A stretch of DNA of 64,000 bases from Chitinophagaceae bacterium UBA1953 (GTDB taxonomy: Bacteria; Bacteroidota; Bacteroidia; Chitinophagales; Chitinophagaceae), in the NCBI GenBank assembly GCA_002336115.1, contig DDEN01000001.1, positions 1-64,000 on the forward strand. The letters are read 5' to 3'. The first letter of the stretch is position 1. Every line of letters starts with the position of its first letter. Positions 25,626 to 35,043 of the stretch are shown piece after piece. A model generated the notes under the pieces. The model did no database searches. It saw only the letters and a program-made list of their open reading frames with translations, and was not told where the DNA came from. The translations under genes were made by a program, and so were the position numbers.

Positions 25626-26102
25626 ATGAAAATTACTTCGTCGGAAGAATATGGAATCAGGATGCTTATCCGCATCGCATCTGCAAATCCTGCAGAAGGA
25701 TTAAGTATTCCGCAATTAAGCGAAGCAGAAGGATTGAGCGAACCGCATGTGGCAAAGATCTGCCGCACACTCCGTATGGAAGGTTTTATTAACAGTACAC
25801 CCGGTTACAAAGGTGGTTATGTACTTGCAAAACCTGCCGGACAGATTATTGTAAATGATGTGTTGAAAGCACTGGGCGGAACGTTGTTTGATAAAGAGTT
25901 TTGTGAACTGCATACAGGCATTGGGCGTTTGTGTACAAACTCCATTGATTGTTCTACTCGTTCTTTGTGGCGGATGGTGCAATACACGCTTGATAATTTG
26001 CTGAACCGTTTAACGTTGAGCGATCTGATGGTAAAAGAAAAAGAAGTTGAACTGAAACTTGAGGCAGTGCTGCAGAGGAATATGGAGACTTTGTTGAAGT
26101 AA
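25626..26102 (+). CDS. Rrf2-family transcriptional regulator, IscR/SufR-like
   Basis: A 158-residue regulator with an N-terminal winged helix (MKITSSEEYGIRMLIRIA, IPQLSEAEGLSEPHVAKICRTL, GYKGGYVLAKP). A Cys triplet follows, C-x7-8-C-x5-C-like in FCELHTGIGRLCTNSIDCSTRS, which suits an Fe-S cluster sensor. As last gene of the suf operon it probably represses the operon when clusters are sufficient, acting on the tandem operator at 18251-18294. The operator link is an inference. Confidence 0.9.
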   Translation: MKITSSEEYGIRMLIRIASANPAEGLSIPQLSEAEGLSEPHVAKICRTLRMEGFINSTPGYKGGYVLAKPAGQIIVNDVLKALGGTLFDKEFCELHTGIGRLCTNSIDCSTRSLWRMVQYTLDNLLNRLTLSDLMVKEKEVELKLEAVLQRNMETLLK

Positions 26103-26117
26103 GAGAAATGAAATTTA

Positions 26118-26612
26118 ATGGAAAAGTTGAATAATAATGAAATTGAGTCTCTTATCAACGATTGGATTAAAGAGATTGACGAGGATCTCACAAGGTTTAT
26201 TTTCAACGTCAAAAGAATTGAATTGTTAGAAGCATTTTCTGGTATTGGATATGAAAGAGATAAGGAACTTTACGCCCTGCATAATCAGAATGAACAACTT
26301 GAGAATCGTTTTAATCAAATAAAGGAATCAGTTCTAATGATTAGCGATTTGATTTCTAAAAATGCAAATACTGGTAAGTCGGAACTTCTAAAGCTGAAAG
26401 AAGAAATCAAAAGCAAAAGAGATAGACTAGAATTTCTTTACGAAAAATCAAACCGAACTATTTCCGATGTTTTAGAGTGTGAGAAAATTGAAAGTAGTAT
26501 CAGTGACTATAAGAAAAAACAAGAAGCAATTTCAAATAGTCTGTACGAACTTGAAGCATGTATTTCTAATGTCGAGAAGTTCAGAAATTTTATAGTTGCG
26601 AAAGGCCTTTAG
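26118..26612 (+). CDS. Orphan coiled-coil protein
   Basis: A 164-residue, strongly charged and helical protein (LEDGIK-free, rich in Glu, Lys, Asn, Ile). It has coiled-coil-like segments such as LLKLKEEIKSKRDRLEFLY and no signal peptide or membrane span. It starts 15 bases after the rrf2-type gene on the same strand. Not recognised. Its composition (more AT-rich) differs from the suf genes, which may point to recent acquisition. Confidence 0.6.
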   Translation: MEKLNNNEIESLINDWIKEIDEDLTRFIFNVKRIELLEAFSGIGYERDKELYALHNQNEQLENRFNQIKESVLMISDLISKNANTGKSELLKLKEEIKSKRDRLEFLYEKSNRTISDVLECEKIESSISDYKKKQEAISNSLYELEACISNVEKFRNFIVAKGL

Positions 26613-26625
26613 TAAATATTCATTT

Positions 26626-27915
26626 TTATAATTTCCACTCCACAATCTCATTCACCCATTCCTGGTTAAAAGGAGTTGTTACTTTAATATAGTTATCGGT
26701 ATAACCTTCCATCATTGCATTTTTGTTATTACCCTCAAACAACACAGGTCTTGTTTGTCCCGCATGTTGATTCGTGAAGTATTGCATCTTCATGTAAGAA
26801 AGGTTGCGTAATGCTTTGTTACGGTCGTAACGCACATTCATCGGCACAACATTGTCAATCGTTAAAGCATGTGTGTTATCACGTTCAGAATATGTAAATA
26901 CATGCAGGTAAGAAACATCAAGCGAATGAAGAAAATCAAATGTTTCTTTAAACAGTTCGTCTGTTTCGCCGGGAAATCCAACAATCACATCCACACCAAT
27001 ACAGCAATGTGGCATCAGTTGTTTAATATTCGCCACACGTTCGGCATACAATTCTCTTTTATAGCGGCGGCGCATCATTCCTAAAATTGTATTGCTTCCG
27101 CTTTGTAAAGGAATATGAAAATGCGGCATGAACTTTTTACTCTTGCTTACAAACTCAATAATTTCATTGGTAAGCAGGTTGGGTTCAATGGAGGAGATGC
27201 GGTAACGTTCAATTCCATCAACATTATCCAGCTGTTTAATTAACTCAAAGAAATTTTCTTCACGGTTGTTGAATGCAAGTGAACCATTCCCATCAGCACC
27301 TTTTCCAAAATCACCAAGGTTAACTCCGGTCAGCACAATTTCTTTACTGCCACCTGCTGCAATTTCATGCGCATTCCTGATGACGTTTTCAATACTGTCG
27401 CTACGGCTTTTTCCTCTTGCCATTGGGATGGTGCAGAACGAACAGGTATAATCACAACCATCCTGTACTTTTAAAAAAGTACGTGTACGGTCGTTAATGG
27501 AATAAGAAGCATTGAAACCACTTACGTCTTCAATATCGCAACTGCTGATTTTTGCACTGTCGCCTTTTGCCAGTTGCCTGATGTGTGAAGCAATGTTGAA
27601 TTTTTCAGCAGCGCCTAATACTAAATCAACACCGGGAATTTCAGCAATTTCTTTTGGCTTCAGCTGCGCATAACAACCTGTAATTACAACCAGGCTTTCG
27701 GGTGCTTTGCGTTGAATGCGGCGCACCAACTGACGGCATTCCTTATCGGCATTATCAGTAACAGAACAGGTATTGATGACATACACATCGGCCTGGTCAT
27801 CAAACTCTCTCTTCTCAAAACCTTCACTTTCCATCTGACGGCTTAGTGTGGATGTTTCGGAGTAGTTGAGTTTACAACCAAGTGTGTGAAATGCGACTGT
27901 TTTTGCTTCTGCCAT
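26626..27915 (-). CDS. mtaB: tRNA t6A37 methylthiotransferase MtaB
   Basis: Radical-SAM methylthiotransferase forming ms2t6A37 in tRNA. The UPF0004 domain opens with VAFHTLGCKLNYSET, followed by NTCSVTDNADKECR and GCYAQLKP with the three cluster Cys. The radical-SAM motif is CDYTCSFCTIPMARGKSRS. A TRAM-like end follows. The FHTLGCKLNYSE start is characteristic of MtaB rather than MiaB. ATG 27915 is chosen; the frame extends 50 codons upstream but that part is low complexity and not family-like. Confidence 0.92.
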   Translation of the reverse strand: MAEAKTVAFHTLGCKLNYSETSTLSRQMESEGFEKREFDDQADVYVINTCSVTDNADKECRQLVRRIQRKAPESLVVITGCYAQLKPKEIAEIPGVDLVLGAAEKFNIASHIRQLAKGDSAKISSCDIEDVSGFNASYSINDRTRTFLKVQDGCDYTCSFCTIPMARGKSRSDSIENVIRNAHEIAAGGSKEIVLTGVNLGDFGKGADGNGSLAFNNREENFFELIKQLDNVDGIERYRISSIEPNLLTNEIIEFVSKSKKFMPHFHIPLQSGSNTILGMMRRRYKRELYAERVANIKQLMPHCCIGVDVIVGFPGETDELFKETFDFLHSLDVSYLHVFTYSERDNTHALTIDNVVPMNVRYDRNKALRNLSYMKMQYFTNQHAGQTRPVLFEGNNKNAMMEGYTDNYIKVTTPFNQEWVNEIVEWKL

Positions 27916-28024
27916 AAAGGGTGCAAAGATAGCTGATAAATGAAAAATGAATAATGAAAAAATGAGACTGAATGAAGTGCTGCTATGGAAACGGAACCTT
28001 GAACCGAGCGTGGCAACAGGCGAT

Positions 28025-28041
28025 GCTACAGGTACTGTAGC
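28025..28041. repeat. Short hairpin repeat upstream of mtaB
   Basis: GCTACA-GGTAC-TGTAGC forms a perfect 6-bp stem. It lies at the end of a low-complexity stretch (about 27980-28045) between mtaB and the divergent DUF4258 gene. Probably a dispersed intergenic repeat. Confidence 0.4.
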
Positions 28042-28071
28042 AGGTACAATAAAAATCTTTATCATTGTAAC

Positions 28072-28539
28072 ATGAATTTCAAAAAAGCATTGCCGTATTT
28101 GTTTCTGCTGTTGCTGCTGGTTGTGCTTGTTTTTGTGCGTACATGTAAAAGCAGTTCAAATAAAACAGATAACGAAAAAACGAAAAACCGCACTGAAGAT
28201 GTGCGGAATAATGATGATCAGAAAACGGATAACCAGAAAAATAACCTTGATATTTTTCGTGATCCGTCGGCTGATTATTATTTCACCAAGCATGCCCGTT
28301 GCCGGATGAAATGCAGGCATATAACGCAGGAAGAAGTAAAAGAAATTGTACAGAAAGCTGAAGTGAATTATCATAAAAGCGAACTGGATGCTGCACAGGG
28401 ACCAAAGTATGCACTGGAAGGTTATACTTCGGGCGAAAAACAACATGTGCGGATTATTGTTGCACCAAAGCAACGGCATTTAACAATTGTAACAGTGATT
28501 GATCTGGATTATGACTGGGAATGTCCGAGCTGTAAATGA
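28072..28539 (+). CDS. Membrane-anchored DUF4258 protein
   Basis: One N-terminal hydrophobic segment (about residues 7-22), a long polar Lys/Asn/Asp linker, then a DUF4258 domain: YYFTKHARCRMKCRHITQEEVKEIV and HVRIIVAPKQRHLTIVTVIDLD. DUF4258 is distantly related to small toxin-like folds, but the anchored form is common in Bacteroidota. Function is unknown. It ends with a CPSC motif. Confidence 0.75.
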   Translation: MNFKKALPYLFLLLLLVVLVFVRTCKSSSNKTDNEKTKNRTEDVRNNDDQKTDNQKNNLDIFRDPSADYYFTKHARCRMKCRHITQEEVKEIVQKAEVNYHKSELDAAQGPKYALEGYTSGEKQHVRIIVAPKQRHLTIVTVIDLDYDWECPSCK

Positions 28540-28573
28540 TAGGTTGTAAGTCGTAAGTTTAAGTAATAAGTAA

Positions 28574-29344
28574 ATGAAATTTTTACTCAAGCCACTTCTA
28601 TTTATTTATGTTCTTTATGCCATGATTCTTTTCGTGGCGATTATGTTTCTTGTTACCCCGTTTGTAATAGTTGCTTTATTTTTTGGAAAGGTAAAAGGGG
28701 GAAATACGGTAATGCTGATTACGCATTGGTGGGCTGATGTATGGCTGTTTTTGATTGGTATTTATCATAAAAGAATTGTTGAGCAGGAAATAAAAAAACA
28801 TCAGTCGTATATTTTTGTGAGCAATCATAATTCGTACATGGATATTCCGCAGATGCTGAAAGCTATCAGACAACGGATGCGGATTCTTGGCAAAGCAGAA
28901 ATGGGTAAGGTCCCCATCTTCGGGATTATTTATAATGCTGCGGTGGTAACAGTAATGCGAGACAGTGCAAAACACAGGGCAAAAAGTGTGGCTGTTTTAA
29001 AGTCGGTGTTGAATAAAGAGATTTCTATTTTTATTGCACCCGAAGGAACGTTCAATATGGGAACAACAGCTTTGATTCCTTTTCACAATGGCGCATTCCG
29101 TATAGCAATTGAAACACAAACTCCCATTAAACCATTGTTGTTTTTAGATGCAGTTGAGCGTATGCACTGGCGCAATATTTTCACTATTACTCCCGGTAAA
29201 CTCCGGACTGTTTATTTAGAAGAAATTTCACCGGAAGGTTATACTCTTCAGCAGGTGGATATGCTGAAACAAAAAGTATACGAGCTGATGGAAAAGAAAC
29301 TGGTTGAGTATAAGGCGGGATGGATAGTTGACAGTAGTAAGTAA
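28574..29344 (+). CDS. 1-acyl-sn-glycerol-3-phosphate acyltransferase (PlsC family)
   Basis: Membrane acyltransferase for phosphatidic acid synthesis or a related lipid. The catalytic HX4D motif is NHNSYMDIPQM (about residue 78) and the glycerophosphate-binding motif is APEGTFNMG. Two N-terminal hydrophobic segments are present. Length 256 is typical. It lies between the DUF4258 gene and priA on the same strand. Confidence 0.88.
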   Translation: MKFLLKPLLFIYVLYAMILFVAIMFLVTPFVIVALFFGKVKGGNTVMLITHWWADVWLFLIGIYHKRIVEQEIKKHQSYIFVSNHNSYMDIPQMLKAIRQRMRILGKAEMGKVPIFGIIYNAAVVTVMRDSAKHRAKSVAVLKSVLNKEISIFIAPEGTFNMGTTALIPFHNGAFRIAIETQTPIKPLLFLDAVERMHWRNIFTITPGKLRTVYLEEISPEGYTLQQVDMLKQKVYELMEKKLVEYKAGWIVDSSK

Positions 29345-29443
29345 CAGGCAGTAAGTTGTAAGTCTGAATGCATTATCAGGTATCTTTTTTAAAGTGTAAA
29401 ATATTTAACTTATAACTTAGCACCTATAACTTATAACTTTTTC
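29345..29443. repeat. AAGTTATAAGTT-type repeat before priA
   Basis: The junction holds repeated units related to ACTTATAACTT (29408-29440) and an inverted GTAAGTTGTAAGT near 29349. A related short stretch is at 28545-28572, before the acyltransferase gene. It appears to be a dispersed simple repeat placed at operon junctions. Confidence 0.5.
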
Positions 29444-31882
29444 ATGTTCGCCGAAATCATCATACCCCTTGCTCTCCCGAAAAATTATACGTGGAGTGTG
29501 CCTGAGCGTTTGCAGGATCAGGTGCAGGTGGGTGTGCGTGTGGAAGTGGAGCTGCGTAAAAAACGTTATGCCGGAATTGTAAAACGAATTACTAATGAAA
29601 AGCCTTCAGCTTTTGATCCGAAATATATCCTGAATGTACTTGATACAGAACCGGTGATTCATGAACAGCAATTGCAATTGTGGGAATGGATTGCCAATTA
29701 TTATTTGTGTACCGAAGGTGAAGTAATGGCTGCCGCATTACCTGCACATTTTAAACTGAGCAGCGAAACGATTCTTGTATATAATGAAGAAATTGGTGAA
29801 GATTTTTCAACACTTGATAATAATGAATACCTTGTTGCAGAAGCTTTGCTGATAAGGAAAGAGCTGCGTTTGCCTGAAGTACAGCAGATACTTGATACAT
29901 CGCATGTATATCCTGTTGTAAAAAGGCTGATTGAGAAACGTGTTTGTTTTGTGTGGGAATCGCTGAAGGAAACTTATTCAGCCAAGAAGGAAACATTTTT
30001 GTTACTGAACCCGCAATATGATAATGAAGATGCATTGAGTGATTTGCTGAACAACTGGACCCGGGCACCCAAGCAAATGGAATTATTGCTCAGCTACCTG
30101 CATTTAATGAAAACAGAAGGTGAAGTAAATAAAACTTCATTACTGAAAAAAAGCGGAGCAAGTGATGCTCAACTGAAAGGACTGGTTGAAAAAGGTATTC
30201 TTTTTTTAGAGAAACGTGCTGTTGACCGCTTGCAAAATCTCCCAAGAAATATTTCTATCGATTTTGAATTAACAACTGCACAGCAAACTTCATTGGATGA
30301 AATAAGAAAATCATTTGAAATAAAACCTGTTTGTTTGTTGCATGGTGTAACAGGTAGTGGTAAAACACAGCTATACATTAAACTGATTGAAGAATACATC
30401 CGAAAAGGAAAACAAGTTTTATATCTTCTTCCTGAAATTGCTTTAACTGCACAAATTATCAGAAGACTGCAAAAACATTTTGGCGGATACATTGGTATTT
30501 ATCACAGCAAGTTTAACCAGAACGAACGTATTGAAATATGGAACAAGATCAAGAGCGGCGAAATGAAAGTGGTGCTTGGTGCACGCAGTTCATTATTTCT
30601 TCCGTTTATTGATCTTGGTTTGGTTGTTTGTGATGAAGAACATGATTCATCGTACAAACAACAACAGCCTGCACCACGGTATAATGCAAGAGATGCCGCT
30701 GTGTATTATTCCACATTGTTTGGTGCAAAAATTTTGCTAGGCAGCGGCACACCTGCTGTTGAAACATATTACAATGCCACAACAGAAAAATATGGTTTGG
30801 TTGAACTGAATGAGCGTTATGGTGAAGGTGAATTGCCTGTGATTGAAATTGTAGATACCAAACCTCTCTTCAAACAAAAGAAAGAAAAGGTGATGATTGC
30901 TCCGGTGCTTCAATCGGCTATTGAAGAATCGTTGCAGCAGAACAGGCAGGTGATTTTATTTCAGAACAGGAGAGGTTACACGCCGCACCAGGTTTGTAAA
31001 GCCTGTGGATGGATTCCGCATTGCCATTATTGTGATGTGAGTTTAACGTATCACAAGTTTAAACATAAACTGCAGTGTCATTACTGCGGAACTGTTTACC
31101 CGGTGTTCAGCACATGTGAAGCATGCGGCAGTCATGATTTCATGCAGATGAATTTTGGAACTGAAAAAGTGGAAGAGCAGTTGCAGGAAATGTTTCCAAA
31201 AGCAAAGATTGCAAGGATGGATTATGATACCGTCAGCGGAAAAACTGCACATGATCAGTTAATACAGCAATTTGAACAGCGGCGCATTGATATTTTAGTG
31301 GGAACACAAATGGTGGTAAAAGGCCTGGATTTTGAACATGTGAATCTTGTTGGAATTCTTGATGCCGATAGTTTATTAAGCTTTGCTGATTTTCGGGTAA
31401 ATGAAAGGGCTTTTCAGCTGATGGAGCAGGTGAGCGGAAGAGCAGGAAGAAAAGATGCACATGGAAAAGTATTGCTGCAGGTGGCTAATACCAATCACCC
31501 CGTACTGCAGTTTGTAAAAGCGCATGATTACAAATTATTTTTTTCAGAAGAAATACAAGCAAGGCGACAGTTTTTTTATCCGCCATTCTGTAGGTTAATA
31601 AAACTCACATTTAAACATAAGCAAAAGGAAGTTGCCGAAGCAGCTGCACATCTTGTAGCTGAAAACCTGAAACCTTTTTTTGAAAAATACATGGTTGGCC
31701 CGGCAGAACCTGTGGTGAACCGCATCCGCAACCAGTACATTATGGAACTTGTACTGAAGTTGCCGAAAGATGCGCAACTCATTCACCAGTGCAAAGAAAT
31801 GATTTTAGCACAGCATATTCATTTGCATAATCATGATAAATTGAAGAGTGTGGTGATGATTGCTGATGTGGATGCGGTGTGA
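29444..31882 (+). CDS. priA: Primosomal helicase PriA
   Basis: Replication-restart 3'-5' helicase. The N-terminal DNA-binding domain begins MFAEIIIPLALPKNYTWSVP. Walker A is GVTGSGKTQ (about residue 303), the DEAH-type box is VCDEEHDSSY and two zinc sites use eight Cys (CKAC, CHYC, CHYC, CEAC). QVSGRAGRKD is motif VI. Length 812 is normal. Confidence 0.96.
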   Translation: MFAEIIIPLALPKNYTWSVPERLQDQVQVGVRVEVELRKKRYAGIVKRITNEKPSAFDPKYILNVLDTEPVIHEQQLQLWEWIANYYLCTEGEVMAAALPAHFKLSSETILVYNEEIGEDFSTLDNNEYLVAEALLIRKELRLPEVQQILDTSHVYPVVKRLIEKRVCFVWESLKETYSAKKETFLLLNPQYDNEDALSDLLNNWTRAPKQMELLLSYLHLMKTEGEVNKTSLLKKSGASDAQLKGLVEKGILFLEKRAVDRLQNLPRNISIDFELTTAQQTSLDEIRKSFEIKPVCLLHGVTGSGKTQLYIKLIEEYIRKGKQVLYLLPEIALTAQIIRRLQKHFGGYIGIYHSKFNQNERIEIWNKIKSGEMKVVLGARSSLFLPFIDLGLVVCDEEHDSSYKQQQPAPRYNARDAAVYYSTLFGAKILLGSGTPAVETYYNATTEKYGLVELNERYGEGELPVIEIVDTKPLFKQKKEKVMIAPVLQSAIEESLQQNRQVILFQNRRGYTPHQVCKACGWIPHCHYCDVSLTYHKFKHKLQCHYCGTVYPVFSTCEACGSHDFMQMNFGTEKVEEQLQEMFPKAKIARMDYDTVSGKTAHDQLIQQFEQRRIDILVGTQMVVKGLDFEHVNLVGILDADSLLSFADFRVNERAFQLMEQVSGRAGRKDAHGKVLLQVANTNHPVLQFVKAHDYKLFFSEEIQARRQFFYPPFCRLIKLTFKHKQKEVAEAAAHLVAENLKPFFEKYMVGPAEPVVNRIRNQYIMELVLKLPKDAQLIHQCKEMILAQHIHLHNHDKLKSVVMIADVDAV

Positions 31883-31911
31883 TTGGCAAACGTTTATAAA
31901 ATGCGACACTT

Positions 31912-33036
31912 ATGAATAGATTACTATTAATTGGCAATGGTTTTGATCTTGCTCATGGCATGAAAACTTCGTATGTAGACTTTACAACTAACTATTTACA
32001 GAGATGTTTTAAAATGGCAAGACTACATTATGAATATGAAGATGATTTAATCAGAGTCATAAGAAACCCTCTTATAGATTTTAGTGACATTGGAGAACAA
32101 GGAGTACTTAATTTATTGAGGCAATTTCCTTTTGCTCAAATAGGGCAAAGTGATTTAAAAATCGAAGGCCGGATTAAAGAAACTATTGATAAATATCCAA
32201 GATTCCCGTTACTTTTTTCTTTCAAGAATAAATTTTTAAACTCAATTTTTACTTCAATTAGTAATAAGCGGTGGGTTGATATTGAAGTGGAATATTACAA
32301 AAACTTATTGTCGTTACCGCAAACAAGCGATTATGAAATAATAAAATTGAATAAATCTTTTGGAATACTTAGAGATGAATTGATTAGCTACTTAAACCAA
32401 CAAAGTTTACCTCAAATAAATGATTCAATTAGAAATATTCTTTGTACTAGTATTGATGAAGTCGCTGAAAAATCCTCAAACTATACTTCAAAATTATATT
32501 CTTAGCCAGGTGAGTATTTTTTGTTAAACTTTAATTATACTCAATTGGGTAACCTTTACTATGAAAATATGAAGAAAAATAGAATCAGTGTTAAATCAGT
32601 TCAAATTCATGGGGACCTTACAAATGTAGACAATCCAATAATTTTTGGTTATGGAGATGAAATGTCAGAACAATTCAAAACAATTGAACTTTATGAGAAT
32701 AAAGAGTGGCTACGTTTTTTTAAATCCTTTGGATATGGCTTAAAGACTAATTATCATAAGCTACTTGATTTCATTGAAACAGATCAATTTGAAATTTTTG
32801 TTTTGGGTCATTCTTGCGGACTGTCAGATCGAGTTATGCTCAATACATTATTTGAGCATTCTAATTGTAAGCTTATCAGAATTTTTTATCATCAGAGAGA
32901 AGATAAATCAACTGATTTTATGGATGTTTATCAAAATATTGCAAGACAATTTTCTTTGAATAAACGTGGCGACTTCAGAAAAAAGGTTCTTTCATTTGAA
33001 GAATCACAAAAAATGCCACAAAGCGTTAGCTTTTAA
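31912..33036 (+). pseudogene. AbiH-family phage-defence gene with in-frame amber stop
   Basis: The first part (31912-32505) opens with LLLIGNGFDLAHGMKTSYVDF, a nucleotide-binding-like start typical of AbiH abortive-infection proteins. After a single TAG (32503-32505) the same frame continues to 33036. That part has FNYTQLGNLYY, IHGDL, IIFGYGDE and LGHSCGLSDR, the conserved end of the family. No frameshift is needed, so one nonsense codon splits a protein of about 374 codons. The gene is more AT-rich than neighbours, suggesting transfer. It could be a true pseudogene, a sequencing error or readthrough. Confidence 0.8.
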
Positions 33037-33117
33037 ATTTCAATTAATACGTGACTTTTTCAAGGTGTGGGATAAAGTTTTCTTAAAAAACTGACATTCT
33101 CTTTACAAAACTTCCCT

Positions 33118-33148
33118 TAACTTTGCGGTTTGACCAAATGGTCAAACC
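33118..33148 (+). promoter_or_regulatory. Promoter and palindromic operator of the efflux operon
   Basis: A TAnnTTTG -7 element, TAACTTTG at 33118-33125, is followed at once by a perfect inverted repeat: GGTTTGACCA (33127-33136), two A residues, TGGTCAAACC (33139-33148). It is a classic TetR-type operator placed over the transcription start, 12 bases before the tetR-type gene. Autorepression is inferred. Confidence 0.8.
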
Positions 33149-33160
33149 AAATAATCAACC

Positions 33161-33766
33161 ATGCAATTATCTTCAGAAACAGAAAAAAAAATACTGGAAG
33201 CAGCCCGTGTTGAATTTGAAACAAAAGGGTACAATGGCACACGGATGCAGAAAATTGCTGATAAGGCAGGCATCAGCAAGGCTTCGTTACATTATTACTT
33301 CAGGAGTAAGGATAATCTGTTTGAAAAAATTTTCAATGATGCTTTAGATGAATATCTTCCTTTGGTGAGCACTTGGGCCGATAACGATTTAAGCTGGGAA
33401 GAAAAGGTGGAGCAGTTTACAAAAGATATGATTTCTTTTATCAGGCATGGGCGCATGCTTTTTATTATACGAGAAGTAAACCGTAATCCGCAAATACTCG
33501 AAGAGCGAATTAAACGTAAAGCCAAATCACAGAATCCTTTTGTGGCTTATTTTGAAGCAGTTCAGAAATCAAAAAATATCAGGAAGGTTGATCCGAATTA
33601 TCTCTACATCATTCTGAATTCAGTCTGCTCTTACCCCGCTATAAACAAAGAAATGTTTCAACGGGCATTGCGCCTTAACGCCAAACAATACGAAGAGCTG
33701 ATGGACGGATACGCCAAAATTGCGGCTGATTTTTTTATACAAGCAATTAAAAAAACAATAAAATAA
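33161..33766 (+). CDS. TetR/AcrR-family regulator
   Basis: N-terminal helix-turn-helix typical of TetR proteins: ILEAARVEFETKGYNGTRMQKIADKAGISKASLHYYFRSKD-type order, with IADKAGISKASLHYYF as the recognition helix. The C-terminal ligand domain is helical. It heads an efflux operon and lies directly behind a palindromic operator, so it probably represses the operon until a drug-like ligand binds. Confidence 0.93.
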   Translation: MQLSSETEKKILEAARVEFETKGYNGTRMQKIADKAGISKASLHYYFRSKDNLFEKIFNDALDEYLPLVSTWADNDLSWEEKVEQFTKDMISFIRHGRMLFIIREVNRNPQILEERIKRKAKSQNPFVAYFEAVQKSKNIRKVDPNYLYIILNSVCSYPAINKEMFQRALRLNAKQYEELMDGYAKIAADFFIQAIKKTIK

Positions 33767-33768
33767 GA

Positions 33769-35016
33769 ATGCATCGAAAATTTGTAATGAGTGTTTTCAT
33801 TTTCCTTTTTGTTTTGAAGGGTGAAGCTCAGCAGTCGTGGACAATGGAACAGTTAATAGAAAAGGCGGTAGTTAATTACCCGGCAACAAAGCAGAAGGAT
33901 TATGTCCGTTCGTTGGGAAAGGTGAATGAAAAATCAATTCAGCAGAATGAATATCCACAAGTGAGTATAACCGGCCAGGCTACTTACCAGAGTGAAGTGA
34001 CAAAATTTGATTTTCCAGGAATTGAAGGGCCTAAGCCTGATAACTATAACATTGGGCTCGATCTTCGTTATCCTTTAACCGAGTTTGATATTCTTAAATC
34101 AAAAAAGGAGCTGGAGCAGCAAAAAACTGAACTGAATATTCACCAGATAGACGCAGATCTGCAAAGAGTAAGAGAACAGGTAACAACTATTTATGGGAAT
34201 ATTCTTTTGCAGAAGGAGAATAGGCGGATTTTACTCGTAAGAATATCTGACCTGCAGTCACAAAAAAAGAAAATTGAATCAGCAGTAGCAAACGGCGCAC
34301 TATTAAAAACAAACCAGTTGGTTCTTGAATCCGAAATACTCAGTACAGAACAGAAAATTGCCGATATAGATGGAACAATTGAAGGACTGGTTCAGCAACT
34401 TTCTTTACTGACCGGCTTAACAATTGCAAGTGATAGTGAATTTGTATTACCTGCGGCTGAAATTGTTTTATCAAAAACGGTAAGACCTGAACTGCAGGTT
34501 TTTCAATCGCAACTAACATTGCTTACTATGCAGGATAAACTCCTGAAAAAAGAAAACAGGGCCAAGCTTTATGTATTCGGCCAGGGTTTTTATGGAAGAC
34601 CCGGATATAATTTCCTCAACAATAATTTCAGGGTGTACGGTACAGCAGGGATTGGTATTAACTGGAATATCAATAATATGGCCACTCAAAAAACAAAACA
34701 GAAAGCTATTGAAATCAATAAACAGATTGTGCAGCAACAACAATCAGCATTTGAACTCAATCTTCAGTCGGCACTTGTACAAAAGCAGACTGAAATAACA
34801 AAATATCAAACCATTATTTCAAAAGACAATGAAATTGTAAACAAGCGAAAAGAAATTCTGAAAGTTGCATCAAGTCAGTTGCAGAACGGTGCTATTACAT
34901 CAACCGAATACATTACAGAACTGAATGCAGAGAACGCAGCAGAACTGAATTTATTACTCCACCAGGTGCAACGGGCACTGGCAAAAGTACAATACAATAC
35001 ACTGGCAGGTTATTAA
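33769..35016 (+). CDS. TolC-family outer-membrane efflux protein
   Basis: Signal peptide ending near residue 20 (FLFVLKGEAQQ), then the long helical repeats of the TolC/OEP family, with many Gln and Leu heptads. It provides the outer-membrane channel of the tripartite pump with the next two genes. Begins two bases after the tetR-type gene stop. Confidence 0.88.
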   Translation: MHRKFVMSVFIFLFVLKGEAQQSWTMEQLIEKAVVNYPATKQKDYVRSLGKVNEKSIQQNEYPQVSITGQATYQSEVTKFDFPGIEGPKPDNYNIGLDLRYPLTEFDILKSKKELEQQKTELNIHQIDADLQRVREQVTTIYGNILLQKENRRILLVRISDLQSQKKKIESAVANGALLKTNQLVLESEILSTEQKIADIDGTIEGLVQQLSLLTGLTIASDSEFVLPAAEIVLSKTVRPELQVFQSQLTLLTMQDKLLKKENRAKLYVFGQGFYGRPGYNFLNNNFRVYGTAGIGINWNINNMATQKTKQKAIEINKQIVQQQQSAFELNLQSALVQKQTEITKYQTIISKDNEIVNKRKEILKVASSQLQNGAITSTEYITELNAENAAELNLLLHQVQRALAKVQYNTLAGY

Positions 35017-35043
35017 AATTATTAACGTATAACAATCAATACA

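Noticed and set aside
27916..28065. 50-codon N-terminal extension of MtaB
   Set aside because: The extra residues are low-complexity, come from a repeat-like junction and precede the standard MtaB start (MAEAKTVAFHTLGCKLN).
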